Source: DATCJA01 sp963814955 (GTDB lineage: Bacteria > Acidobacteriota > Vicinamibacteria > Vicinamibacterales > UBA2999). Taken from it: a stretch of DNA of 64,000 nucleotides. The stretch is taken from assembly GCA_963814955.1 (NCBI GenBank), contig CAWFEX010000008.1:868001-932000 (forward strand). Reading direction: 5' to 3'. The position numbers and the translations under genes are program-made. Each line of letters begins with the position of its first letter. Position 1 is the first letter of the stretch. Shown here piece after piece: positions 35,230 to 44,735 of the stretch. The notes under the pieces were generated by a model. The model was not told where the DNA came from and did no database searches. It saw nothing but the letters and a program-made list of their open reading frames with translations.

Positions 35230-38160
35230 CGTAGTCCTTCCGGCATACCGACGGATATGCGCAATAGGTGCAGATGTGCAGGTCGTGGGGCTTTGGCGGA
35301 AATTCACCCCGTTCGATCCGGTCGACAATGTCCAGCACGCGAGCGCGCGCGGCGGTCAGTACCGGCGTCCGCGTCGGATCCGCCGGCACGCACGACGGGG
35401 ACCAGCGTCCGTTTGCCCGAGAACGCCACGTATGCCGCCTCGTCCACCCTCCACGGTCCGCGGCCTTGCTGATCGAGACGCTCCCTGGCGCATAGCGCAT
35501 AGGTTGCCGCCTGTAACGCACGTTTAGGGTTAGGCCCGGAGCCCGATTTGTAGTCGATGACACGTATACGGTTGCCTTCGAGCAGATCGATACGATCGGC
35601 CACCCCTTTGAGTGCCACGCGCCGTCCCCCTGGCGTGCCGAGCACGAACTCTCCGTCGAGACGGGTACTCGAGCCATCGTTCGCGCACGTCCACGAGGCG
35701 CGATGCTTCGAGCCCAAGCACGACATCGACGACGCCCATCGAAGCGGCGGACCCGAAAAGTCGTGCACGTTCGAGGAACGCCTCTGCTTCGGACAGCCGT
35801 CGAAGCATCGGTTCGGCAATCTCTTCGAAAAGCGCGCGCGCCTCGTCTATCCGTTCGGGCGTGATCGTGCTGTCGCCCCGCCGATCCCACGCCTCGAAAA
35901 AGCGCTGAAACAGCTCGTGCATGAACTTGCCCCGTTCCCTGGGCGATAACGTCGGCTCGTCCTCGGGCGGCTCCTCGAGCCTGAGCACGTCCGCCGCGAA
36001 AAACTTGAACGGGCAATCCTGGTATCGTTCGAGCGCGCTGACCGAGTACCCGCTCATGGAGTGACCGCCCGTCGTTGTGCGTCGATCTCCTCGAGCGTCG
36101 AGGCGACGCGCGGCAGCGGCGCGTGTCACATCACTGACGCAGCGGAGCTCGATGGGATGCAACGCGAGCGCTTCGTATTCGAAGATTCGTACGGCAGAGG
36201 GCGTGTATTCGACGGGCTCGAGACCCGACTCTCCAAGCGCGTCGACCAGCGGGGATGCCGCGACCACGACGTCGTCTTCGAGCGCGAACGTCGAGATGAC
36301 GAGCCGCGATGCCGGCAATCGAAGAAGATCGCTGAACACCGCGCGCGTCCGATCGAGGCGCTGCGTTTCCGACGGCCATCCAAGCTCGCGCAGAAGCGCC
36401 GGCGGATAGAAGATGTTGCGTCGCGGACGCTCGGGCCACTCCCCGTCCACGAGCCCGGCGAGCTGAACGTTGTCGAAATCCCCAAAAAGAGCGCTGTCTG
36501 CATCGATGACGTGCACCCCGCCTTCCCCTATGTACGGCGCAAAGGTGCGCGCGTCGATCCATCGGCGGATGATGGGAATCAACGTCTCGATGTCGACTGG
36601 AGTGGAGTCGAGTCGGGCGTAGACGTCACGAAGGCTGGTCAGTACCTCCATGATGGCTCCGCGTCCGCGGAGGAGCCGTGGCCGCAGCGGATCGTCGAGA
36701 GCCGGCAGGCGCTCGTGCGCACGCAGAAAGGCAAGCAGGCGCTCGAGATGTTCTGCGCAGGCCGCAGGCGCGCGCAGCGCCGCAAGCGTCTGCGTGGCGT
36801 CGAGAAGAACGCGGCCCATTCTGCGTAGTGCGGTCGTCGAGTCCGAAACGGAATCGGTCGCGTCCCACTTCGCGACGAGATGCTCGAGCACGTCGACGTC
36901 GCCGAGATAGCCCGCCTCGCTGAGCGCACGGTCGAGCGCTGCGATAGCGTACAGGGCTTGGTGACCCTTCGCTTGATCGAAGGCGTCGTCAGTTTCCGGG
37001 ACAAAACTCAAATGTGGTGAGCGCAGGAGCGCTATCAGATTGCGGCGGGCGAAGTTGCTCGTAACGCATTTGAAAACCACATCCAGTGCTGCCGCGAGCG
37101 GTTCGGCCGCAAGCGGCAGGGCATCGAACATCTGCGAAGGGATGCCTGCGGACCTCATAACCTCGCGCGCGATGTAGACGTACGGGAGCGGGCGACGCAC
37201 GACCAGTGCCGTGCGATCGAGCGTGTGTGCTTCTCGCCGCACCCAGCGGGCAAACCCGGCCACCTCCTCTTCGCGATCACGCGCAGTATGCACGTGCGCG
37301 CCACCCCCGGGCACGACGAGCACAGGCGCGGCCCGACGCTCATCGCTCTCGTGACGGACCTCCTCGATTCCCGGCAGCAGCTGATGTATTCGCTCGTGAA
37401 AGGCCCCGGCAAGGACAGCGTCCGTGACCACCACATCGAGGCGTTCAAGGCGAGGAATGCGCGCGAGCAGGTCCCAGTCGGCCGGGAACAGCCCGTGATC
37501 ATCGGACGATCGATCGCCTATGGTGACCACGATGTGCCGCAGCGGACGGTCCGCCGCGTCAGTCAGCAGTCGCTGGCGCAGCACATGTTCGTCAACCCCG
37601 GCCATTTCCTGGCGGAGGTGCTCGAACCGGCGAAACGCCGCAAGCAGGAACCGCGTTTGCCGCACCAGGCGTGCGGCGCCACGATCGTCGGCAGCGCCGG
37701 GTTCGAGCATGCCAAGAGCGAGGCGCTCGAACGTATCCAGCTGTTTCAGATTGCGCTGAAGAGTGTCGTAGAACTCGACGATGGCGGCGATCAGCCCGGG
37801 ACGAAAGCGGAAAGGCGGCTCAAGGCCCTCCTGTTTCACCATTCGGCAGGCAACCCCCATCAGAACTTCGCGCTCCGCTGCCGTGAGCGGCAACGGCGCC
37901 TGGGGCAACCGCTGCGCCAGCGTCGCGTGCAACTCCGCACGGGTCGCAAAGTCTGGAAGGATGAGGGCGCCGTCGACCCCGAGCATGCGGCGCTCGATGG
38001 AGGCGATAAGGTACACAGCGGCCGCTCGCGTGGGAACCAGCACGAGGCGATCGCGGGCCTCTAACGGCAATCCTTCGCAGGCCAGATCGACCACCGCGCG
38101 GCGGAGTTCGTGGAGATCGGGCGACCGCACGAGCCTCGTTGCGCGCGCGGTCACGGACAT
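35216..38160 (-). CDS. addB: AddB-type helicase-like nuclease subunit (two apparent frameshifts)
   Basis: About 980 residues: a degenerate helicase body and a PD-(D/E)XK nuclease. ATG 38160 (MSVTARATRLVRSPDL). The nuclease core is VADRIDLLEGNRIRVIDYKSG. Four cysteines suited to a 4Fe-4S cluster are visible, one in YQDCPFKFFAAD and three in CTYCAYPSVC at the end, as in AddB. The usual helicase Walker A is degenerate. The frame changes near 35660 (after ERWLEYPS) and near 35370. It precedes addA with a 14-bp overlap. The pair processes DNA ends for recombination; Chi recognition would reside in this subunit. Confidence 0.83.
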
Positions 38161-38162
38161 TT

Positions 38163-38204
38163 GTGATTGTTGATTCGCGATTGCTGGTTGGGGATTGGAA
38201 ATCA
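38163..38204. repeat. Degenerate 7-bp tandem repeat
   Basis: Heptamers GTGATTG, TTGATTC, GCGATTG, CTGGTTG, GGGATTG, GAAATCA run in phase directly upstream of the addB start codon (38160), leaving no space for a separate ribosome site outside the repeat. Confidence 0.7.
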
Positions 38205-38239
38205 ATACGTGCTAACCGCTCATGGCAACGAGGCCCAAC

Positions 38240-39610
38240 TCATTGCAGCCGGGGCGGTTCGATCAGCGTTTTCAGTTCCTGCTGCGCGCGTGACAGCAGC
38301 AGCAGCGCACCTGCGGCCGAGGAGGAGGCTTCCCAGGCGGCCGTGACATTTGCGTTCCGCGCCGCCGCGTAGCGACCGTTCACGGCAGTTTCGGCGAATC
38401 GCCACGCGCCGAGCAGCAGCTCATGCGTCGTGCGAAGGTCAGCCGGCGCCTGAATCCGCTCCAGGCGCTCGGCGCCACCCTTGAGCCGCGCCTGCAGCGT
38501 GACCAGCGTTTCCGGGCCCGGTCCGTCGAGACGACGGATCGATTCGAGAGCGGGCTGCAATTTCACGAGCTGCAATAGCTGCGTCCCCACCGACCGCTGG
38601 TACGCGAGGTAGAGCGACCGGCGAATCATCCACTGGTCGCGCAGGAGCCTGAGGTGCCGCGCCGCCTCGAGCTGGCCCTGAACGGACGCGTGCAGCGCCT
38701 GCACCACCTCGGGACGCCGACGTCCCAGCCGCGCATCTTCCCGTGGAATTCGATCGAGCACGCGCTGCACGTCGGCCACGCGGGCGGCCGTCGCACCGCG
38801 CGTGGATTCGTTCATCAGCCGGCGAGCCATCGCGCCGTACCGAAAATCGATGAGCTGTTCGGCGCGGATCCGCGTTTCAGCGAGGCGCCGCAGGCTCAAC
38901 GCCTCTGACCTTGGTATGACCGTACCCGCGCCGGAGATGAGCTGCAGCGCGGCCTGCAGAATAGCGACGCGCTCGGCAGGGTCCGTCAGCATCGCCACCC
39001 GGAATGCCTGGTCGATCTGCTCCTGTACCGAGGGCATCCGAGCGAGCGGTTCGAGCAGCAGGTCTCGCGGTGTTGTCGTGACCAGCGCGACTTCGAAGGC
39101 ACCGGGGCCGGCAGCGGCCCGAAGACCGGAAATCGCTTCGTCGAGGATGGCCACGATCTCGCTGACGTCCTGCTGGCGATACCCGTAATGGGTACGGGAC
39201 CACTCCGCCAAAGTGGCGCGCGCTCTCTGGGCCATTTCGAGCGCGCGCGCGCGGTCGCGGCTCTGGACAACCGCATTGAGGACCGCGGCGACCTCGTTAC
39301 TGAGTCGTGTGAAATCTTCGTCGCCTCTGACCTGCGCGTACCACTGATATCGCGTGGATGCCGCATGGAGGTCGGTTCGAGCCCAGTCGACGGCGCTGAC
39401 CGGCAGCGTCGTGGCGTGCAGACGTGGCTGATCGGTGCCGCCCATCACCATCGAAAACACGACGCGGTCGCCGGCACGCGCGAACTCGCCGTAGCTCACG
39501 ATGCTCGTTCCGTCTGCGAGATACAGCAGAAACAGCATCGCTTCGGCTGCGGCGGCTGCACCTGGCACAGCAAGCGACAAAACCGCGAAAAGAACGAGCC
39601 TGGCAATCAC
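38240..39610 (-). CDS. Exported helical protein, hypothetical
   Basis: About 456 residues from GTG 39610, with a signal peptide (ARLVLFAVLSLAVPGAAAAA). A beta-like N-terminal stretch (LADGTSIVSYGEFARAGDRVVFSM) is followed by long Ala/Arg/Leu-rich helices with coiled-coil character, for example DRARALEMAQRARATLAEWS and LRRLAETRIRAEQLIDF. Not recognised as a family. It is probably periplasmic. A possible -10 hexamer (TACAAT) lies about 25 bases before the start. It is the last gene before a 328-bp gene-free region. Confidence 0.7.
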   Translation of the reverse strand: MIARLVLFAVLSLAVPGAAAAAEAMLFLLYLADGTSIVSYGEFARAGDRVVFSMVMGGTDQPRLHATTLPVSAVDWARTDLHAASTRYQWYAQVRGDEDFTRLSNEVAAVLNAVVQSRDRARALEMAQRARATLAEWSRTHYGYRQQDVSEIVAILDEAISGLRAAAGPGAFEVALVTTTPRDLLLEPLARMPSVQEQIDQAFRVAMLTDPAERVAILQAALQLISGAGTVIPRSEALSLRRLAETRIRAEQLIDFRYGAMARRLMNESTRGATAARVADVQRVLDRIPREDARLGRRRPEVVQALHASVQGQLEAARHLRLLRDQWMIRRSLYLAYQRSVGTQLLQLVKLQPALESIRRLDGPGPETLVTLQARLKGGAERLERIQAPADLRTTHELLLGAWRFAETAVNGRYAAARNANVTAAWEASSSAAGALLLLSRAQQELKTLIEPPRLQ

Positions 39611-39938
39611 GAAGTTTGGGCGGGGTCCCTTATTGTACCCTCGTGTCCTCCCGTCACATCCATCCGAATCCGAGCGCCTTGTGGAAAACATGTGGACGAG
39701 GCGTGCAAAACTTGTGGAGAACCTGCGCACGTAAATCTTTTTTTCGCGCGGCGTTTCGGTAATCGGTGCCGGCACCCCCTGTGGAGACCGCCTTCGCGTC
39801 GCGCTTCGCTTGATCCTTCGAACGGGTTGCATAAGATCAACCGCCATCCCCCTCGCGCATGCGGGCTTCACTGCGAACCTTCAACGGGACACATGCGCGG
39901 CGGCGGGAGATTCTGGTTTTCAGCGCAGACATCACCAA
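39611..39938. other. Gene-free region with DnaA-box-like cluster
   Basis: No convincing gene in 328 bp. Four TGTGGA sites lie within 110 bp: TGTGGAAAA (39680-39688, reverse complement TTTTCCACA, fitting TTWTNCACA), TGTGGACGA (39691-39699), TGTGGAGAA (39713-39721) and TGTGGAGAC (39780-39788), all in the same orientation. A short AT-rich tract (GTAAATCTTTTTTT) lies between the third and fourth. The promoter of the minus-strand exported protein may also lie here. Confidence 0.4.
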
Positions 39939-40169
39939 GTGACTGTTCATCGTTTTCAAGAAACCATCGGCGGGCGCGCATTCCTCATCGAGGTAATGCC
40001 CGCCAGCAATCGGTGGCGCGCCCAGTTGATGCGCGCGCCTGGCGTCCCGACGGCAACGATGCCGTTTTACGGACCGACTCCTGACGAAGCAGCAAAGCAG
40101 CTCACTCAGTGGCTGTCGCTGGCGCATCGGCGAGCGGCGCCCCCCACAGTCAAAGCCGCCTCCACCTGA
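39939..40169 (+). CDS. Small conserved-looking protein
   Basis: 76 residues from GTG 39939 (VTVHRFQETIGGRAFLIEV). It has a compact beta-strand pattern with NRWRAQLMRAPGVPTATMPF, then a helix YGPTPDEAAKQLTQWLSLAH. The sequence style suggests a small conserved domain, but no function is known to me. Confidence 0.55.
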   Translation: MTVHRFQETIGGRAFLIEVMPASNRWRAQLMRAPGVPTATMPFYGPTPDEAAKQLTQWLSLAHRRAAPPTVKAAST

Positions 40170-40336
40170 CGTTACCTGCGGGGTGTGACAACCGAGGTCA
40201 CGGTTCCGGACGGGAATCCTTCTCCGTGCATTGGCGCGCGGACGTAGCCCGGGCGGGGCGATATATATATCGGGAATGGACGGACGCGCCTTCACCGCCT
40301 GCGGCAGGCAGGCCGCGAATCGTGCCGGGGCGGGGA

Positions 40337-41158
40337 TCACGTGAGCGGCTGAGCAACCTCGACAATTGCCTGAATCATCTCGTCCCCGGCGAGCAATTCG
40401 TAGTCGTTGTGATCCGCGCCGGGAAGGACGAGGAGCGTCTTGGGGGCCACCGCGGCATCGTACAGGCGCCGACTGTTTTCGAGGGGCACGATTCGATCCT
40501 GCGCGCCGGCGATAACAAGCAGCGGCACCTGGATGCGCTGGATTCCATCGATAGCCGCGAACCGGTCGCGAAGAAGAAGGCGCACCGGCAGAAACGGGTA
40601 ATGGTGTCGTCCCAGGTCGGTCATCGATGTGAACGGCGATCGCAGGATCATCGCCGCCGGCGGATGTTCGACGGCAAGGCGGACAGCCACCGCCGTTCCG
40701 AGCGATTCGCCAAAGTACACGAGCCGTGACTGTTCAACGTCGGGACGGCCGACCAGGTACTCGCGCGCTGCCCGGCCATCTGCAGCGAGCCCGTCCTCCG
40801 ATGGAGCTCCGGGATTTCCGCCGTAGCCTCGATAGTCGACGAGCAGCACCTGCAATCCGTGCCGTTGAAGCGCGTCCGCCAGAGGACCCCGGTGCGCTCG
40901 ATTGCCGGCGTTGCCTTGAAACACCAGCACGGTCACGCGCGGCGATGGTCCGTCGACCGCGAAGAACCAACCACTTAGCCAGAGCCCGTCCATCGTCTCG
41001 AACCTCACCGGCTCGACGTTCGTCAGACCGATTGCCCTTGGCGCCGGCACGTCAGCAGACGGAAAGTACATGAGCCTGCGTTGCATGGTCCAGATGAATG
41101 CGAGAAACGCAGCCGTCACTGCAACGAATCCGGCTGCAAGGATCACCAGGCGGGACAT
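40337..41158 (-). CDS. Membrane-anchored alpha/beta-hydrolase
   Basis: 273-residue hydrolase with an N-terminal transmembrane anchor (LVILAAGFVAVTAAFLAFIW). Motifs are VFQGNAGNRAHRGPL (oxyanion region), VDYRGYGGNPGAPSEDGL, nucleophile elbow YFGESLGTAVAV, catalytic Asp in AGAQDRIVPL and His in PGADHNDYELL. This matches the BEM46/YfhR-type family. It begins three bases after the stop of the upstream MBL gene, so the two form an operon. The substrate is unknown. Confidence 0.85.
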   Translation of the reverse strand: MSRLVILAAGFVAVTAAFLAFIWTMQRRLMYFPSADVPAPRAIGLTNVEPVRFETMDGLWLSGWFFAVDGPSPRVTVLVFQGNAGNRAHRGPLADALQRHGLQVLLVDYRGYGGNPGAPSEDGLAADGRAAREYLVGRPDVEQSRLVYFGESLGTAVAVRLAVEHPPAAMILRSPFTSMTDLGRHHYPFLPVRLLLRDRFAAIDGIQRIQVPLLVIAGAQDRIVPLENSRRLYDAAVAPKTLLVLPGADHNDYELLAGDEMIQAIVEVAQPLT

Positions 41159-41161
41159 CGC

Positions 41162-41818
41162 TTATTTCAGGCCGAGCCGCTGCTTGACGTTCGGCCAGTC
41201 GCGCTTGAGCGCGATGAAAGCGTTCACATCCGAACATCGCAGGAACGGGTTCGTGGCCCGCTCCAGGCCGATCGTCGAGCTGGGGCGTACACCGTAATCA
41301 TGCCCGGGCCATACGGTTGCCTCGTCTGGGACACGGTCGAAAAGCGTTCGAAGGCTCGCCCACTCGATGCGCGCATCATCGTCGGTTGCAGTACCTCCGA
41401 CTTTGCCGACGAACAGCAAATCGCCAGTGATCAAGATTCGCCAGGACGGTTCGTAGATCACCAGGTGGTCGGCACAATGCCCCGGCAGGTGAAAGAACTG
41501 AAGCCGCAGGCTTCCGACTTCGAGTTCCTGTCCGTCGCGAAGGCCAAGATCAGGCGTGAACAGGGATGAATCCGCGAACGCCGCCACTGGCGCCGCGGTG
41601 AGTTCCGACGCCTTCGCATTGCCGTTGATGTGGTCCGGATGTCCATGGGTGTTGATAACGTGCGTGACGGTCAGTCCCTGATCCCGACAGCGTTGGACGA
41701 ACGCGTCCGGGGAGTACGACGGGTCGATCAGCACGCCCTGCTTCGCGTCGCGGTCGCCGAGTATGTAGCCGAAGTTGCGATCGCCGCCGGCGCGAATCTG
41801 TTCGAAGATGAGCTGCAT
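41162..41818 (-). CDS. MBL-fold hydrolase, persulfide dioxygenase/glyoxalase II-like
   Basis: 218-residue cytoplasmic metallo-beta-lactamase-fold protein. The motif NTHGHPDHINGNA gives the HxHxDH ligands; FHLPGHCADHLVIYEP, ILITGDLLFVGKVG and VWPGHDYG supply the remaining His and Asp. The arrangement resembles ETHE1-type persulfide dioxygenases and glyoxalase II. Start ATG 41818 follows GAGGAG. It is upstream of, and almost contiguous with, the membrane hydrolase gene. Confidence 0.87.
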   Translation of the reverse strand: MQLIFEQIRAGGDRNFGYILGDRDAKQGVLIDPSYSPDAFVQRCRDQGLTVTHVINTHGHPDHINGNAKASELTAAPVAAFADSSLFTPDLGLRDGQELEVGSLRLQFFHLPGHCADHLVIYEPSWRILITGDLLFVGKVGGTATDDDARIEWASLRTLFDRVPDEATVWPGHDYGVRPSSTIGLERATNPFLRCSDVNAFIALKRDWPNVKQRLGLK

Positions 41819-41838
41819 CTTGGCGCTCCTCAGTTGCC

Positions 41839-41994
41839 TCAGTTTTTCCTTCCTTGAACAGATCTCCTAGAGAAAAAGCGGAGGTCGAAGAAATAAGCAA
41901 AGAGCGCATTGTGGTAGAGAATGAACGCGGCGGCGACCGGGGTGACCGATCGAAAGAACCGCACACGATAGCTCACACTCACCGGATTCTTCAT
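41839..41994 (-). CDS. Possible small membrane protein
   Basis: 51-residue reading frame (MKNPVSVSYRVRFFRS then VTPVAAAFILYHNALFAYFF) with one hydrophobic segment and basic ends. It would precede the MBL gene by 20 bp and starts only five bases from the divergent membrane-protein start. No homologue is recognised; it may not be translated. Confidence 0.35.
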   Translation of the reverse strand: MKNPVSVSYRVRFFRSVTPVAAAFILYHNALFAYFFDLRFFSRRSVQGRKN

Positions 41995-41998
41995 CAAA

Positions 41999-43876
41999 AT
42001 GAATCGGCGACGCGTTGCGATTGCGCTCGACGTTCTTGCCATCGCCCTGACGGTCCTCGCCATCGGGATCGGCCTCTACGGCGGGTTCATCCTGGAGGTC
42101 CCGGATCTTCGGCTCTCGTTTCGCACACCGTCCCGAACGTTGCAGTGGTTGGTGCTCATCGTCGGGATTCGGGTCTGGCTCGATCGCCGAACGGGACCAC
42201 TTGGCATCAGCCGCGCTCCGGGACGCCAGCCGCTCATTCGTCCGGACGCTGATCCGTTTCATCTCGAGACGACTCCCGGAATCGTACGCCGCGCGGCGCT
42301 CGCGTCTGTCGGTATCGCGGCAGCTCTGGCGCTCCTTCTGCATAACCAGTTGTTGCAGCCACATTCGGTGCCTGATCTCGGCGATCCACTGTTCTCGATC
42401 TGGCGCATCGGGTGGGTGCTGCACCAGCTCGGCGTCGATCCCGGTCACCTGTTCGATGCGAACATCTTCTATCCCCAGCGGCTGACGCTCACGTTCTCGG
42501 ACCCGATGATCCTGCCGGCCCTGGCGGCAGCGCCCATGCTCGCCGTCGGGGCACATCCCCTCCTCGTCTATAACGTTCTGCTGATCGCGGGCTTCTGGCT
42601 GTCGGGGGTGGCGACCTATCTGCTCGTGGAGCGGTTGACCGCGTCGCCGCGGGCCGCGTTTATCGCGGCGCTGATCTATGCCTGTTACTCGTTCCGCTTC
42701 GAACATTACAGTCATCTCGAACTGCAGATGACACACTGGATGCCGCTCGGGCTGTTGGCACTTCACCTGTTCGTCTCGACTGGCCGCTGGCCGTACGCAA
42801 TCGCGCTTGCCCTTGTCGGCGTGGCGCAGCTCTACTCCTCGATGTACTTCGCGGTGTTCTTTGCCGTGTACGTGGCGGCGGTCGGAGCCGGTCTGCTGAG
42901 GGTGCACCGCCAGTCTGTACGGCCGCTGGTGATGCCGAGCGTCGCCGCTGCGGTCGTCGCGGCGCTGCTCGCGGCCCCCATCGTTCGATCGTTTGTGGCG
43001 GCGCAACCGGTCAAAGGTGAACGGGAGGGGTTCGAAATCCAACTCTATAGCGCGACACCGCTCGACTACCTCCGGCCCAACACGCGCAGCGCGGTCTGGA
43101 GCGGCCGTTTGCCGTCTGCCTTACCCGAGCGGGCGCTGTTTCCCGGCCTCGCGCCGCTCGGTCTCGCGGCGGCTGCGCTGGTGCCTCCGCTCGGCGGCCT
43201 CCGGCTCGCTTACGTTGGCGGTCTCCTGATATCGCTCGACGGTTCGTTTGGGTTGAATGGGGTGGTCTATCCGCTGCTGCGGAGCTGGTTCGTGCCGTTT
43301 CGAGGGATTCGTTCGCCAGCCCGCTTTGCCGCGCTCGTGGGGCTCACGCTGGCGATTCTCGCCGGATTCGGCGTGCGTCGTGTCCTGCGCCAATTCCGAT
43401 CCCGATGGAGCGGGCGCGCAGTGCTGGCCGCCCTCACAGTGGGGGTGGTGATCGACGCGTGGCCAGCGCTGTCGCTGCAACCCGTCTGGAAGGAGCCGCC
43501 GTCGATCTACGAGCAGTTGAAGGGAAGGCCGGATGTCGTCCTCGCGGAATTTCCATTACGATCGAACGCCCCCGAAAATCTTCCGTTCATGTACTTCTCA
43601 CTGTGGCATTGGACGCCAATGGTGAATGGCTACAGCGGTTTTATTCCCGAGTCATACGACCGCCTGGCAGAGGATCTCGTCGAGTTTCCAAGGGGCGATT
43701 GGGCTGCGAGGCTGCGTAGCCTGGGCGTGACGCATGTCAGCGTCAACTGCGGCCTGTGGGACGCCACCTGTGAGGACGTCGTGAGCTATATCCGTGCGTC
43801 GCGCGACCTTCGGCTCGTGAGCGAGGCGCGCTGGCAGGGAAGACCGGTGCAGCTCTACGAGCTGACACGCGAGTGA
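41999..43876 (+). CDS. Polytopic membrane protein, GT-C glycosyltransferase-like
   Basis: 625-residue inner-membrane protein with about eleven hydrophobic segments in the first 480 residues. Topology and motifs resemble GT-C sugar transferases: an acidic loop after the second region (VPDLGDPLFSIWRIGWVLHQL), ANIFYPQRLTLTFSDPM, and a C-terminal soluble domain of about 145 residues (VVLAEFPLRSNAPENLPF, WTPMVNGYSGFIPESYD). The catalytic residue is presumably the Asp of GDPLFS. It may transfer a sugar or glycerol phosphate from a polyprenyl carrier. The neighbouring GT2 enzyme on the opposite strand could supply a polyprenyl-P-sugar donor. Frame intact. Confidence 0.75.
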   Translation: MNRRRVAIALDVLAIALTVLAIGIGLYGGFILEVPDLRLSFRTPSRTLQWLVLIVGIRVWLDRRTGPLGISRAPGRQPLIRPDADPFHLETTPGIVRRAALASVGIAAALALLLHNQLLQPHSVPDLGDPLFSIWRIGWVLHQLGVDPGHLFDANIFYPQRLTLTFSDPMILPALAAAPMLAVGAHPLLVYNVLLIAGFWLSGVATYLLVERLTASPRAAFIAALIYACYSFRFEHYSHLELQMTHWMPLGLLALHLFVSTGRWPYAIALALVGVAQLYSSMYFAVFFAVYVAAVGAGLLRVHRQSVRPLVMPSVAAAVVAALLAAPIVRSFVAAQPVKGEREGFEIQLYSATPLDYLRPNTRSAVWSGRLPSALPERALFPGLAPLGLAAAALVPPLGGLRLAYVGGLLISLDGSFGLNGVVYPLLRSWFVPFRGIRSPARFAALVGLTLAILAGFGVRRVLRQFRSRWSGRAVLAALTVGVVIDAWPALSLQPVWKEPPSIYEQLKGRPDVVLAEFPLRSNAPENLPFMYFSLWHWTPMVNGYSGFIPESYDRLAEDLVEFPRGDWAARLRSLGVTHVSVNCGLWDATCEDVVSYIRASRDLRLVSEARWQGRPVQLYELTRE

Positions 43877-43918
43877 CGTGGTGGAGTGGGCGGCGCGCTG
43901 CCGCTGGACATTCTGTGA

Positions 43919-44647
43919 TTAGGCCGACGATGAGCTCCCGCGCAGCCATCGACCGACGCGGCGATAGAGAAGGACCCACGAACGCAGTATCGCTTCGACA
44001 ATGACGCGGTTCCCCATCTTCGACTGCCCAACGCGGCGTTCCGTATAGCAGATAGGCACCTCCTCGACACGGATATGGCCCATCGCAAAGAGGAGCTCCG
44101 GCAGAAATGCGTACCCCGTGCTCGAAATCCTGTCGAACGCGACCTTTTTCAGCGCGTCGACCCTGTAAGCCCGGAATCCGCTGGTGCAGTCCACCGACGT
44201 GAGCCCACTCAGGAGTCGCACGTATCTGTTCGCCGCAAGACTGAGGAGCAGCCGGCGAACTTCCCAGTTGAGCACCCTGATGCCACCGACGTATCGGGAG
44301 CCAATCGACACCTCGGCGCGCGACAGCGCATCGACCAGACGCGGCAGGTCGGCCGGATCATGCGAAAAATCGGCGTCGAGTGTGACGATTGCGTCAAAGC
44401 CATTGTGGATGCCGTACTGCATGCCGGCAATGGCGGCGGAGCCGTAGCCCCGCTTGGCTGGTCTGGTCATCAGCTCTATCCGCGGGTCACTCGCCTGTAA
44501 CCCGCGCACGATGTCGGCCGTGCCGTCAGGAGAGCTGTCGTCGACGACCAGGACGGATGACGCCGGAAGATGTTGTCGGATTGCGGGAATGAGCCTCTCG
44601 ATGTTCGAGGCCTCGTTATAGGTGACAACGATGGTGAGAATTCTCAT
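43919..44647 (-). CDS. Polyprenol-phosphate mannose/glucose synthase-type GT2
   Basis: 242-residue family 2 glycosyltransferase of the DPM1 type. Start ATG 44647 (MRILTIVVTYNEASNIERL). Signature segments are VLVVDDSSPDGTADIV, GYGSAAIAGMQYGI, VTLDADFSHDPADLPRL with the metal-binding DxD, IGSRYVGG and DCTSGFRAYR. No C-terminal membrane domain, so it resembles the soluble catalytic subunit. It would make polyprenyl-phosphate sugar for extracytoplasmic glycosylation. Confidence 0.88.
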   Translation of the reverse strand: MRILTIVVTYNEASNIERLIPAIRQHLPASSVLVVDDSSPDGTADIVRGLQASDPRIELMTRPAKRGYGSAAIAGMQYGIHNGFDAIVTLDADFSHDPADLPRLVDALSRAEVSIGSRYVGGIRVLNWEVRRLLLSLAANRYVRLLSGLTSVDCTSGFRAYRVDALKKVAFDRISSTGYAFLPELLFAMGHIRVEEVPICYTERRVGQSKMGNRVIVEAILRSWVLLYRRVGRWLRGSSSSA

Positions 44648-44735
44648 TCCCTGAGGAGGGCAGTATCTCTTCAGCTGAATCATCACCTGATATGCTCCGC
44701 GAGTAAAAGGGGGGAAATCATGGCAGCCGTTCACC

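Noticed and set aside
41867..43042. 391-codon minus-strand open frame
   Set aside because: Arg/Asp/Gln-rich antisense shadow of the intact 625-residue membrane protein.
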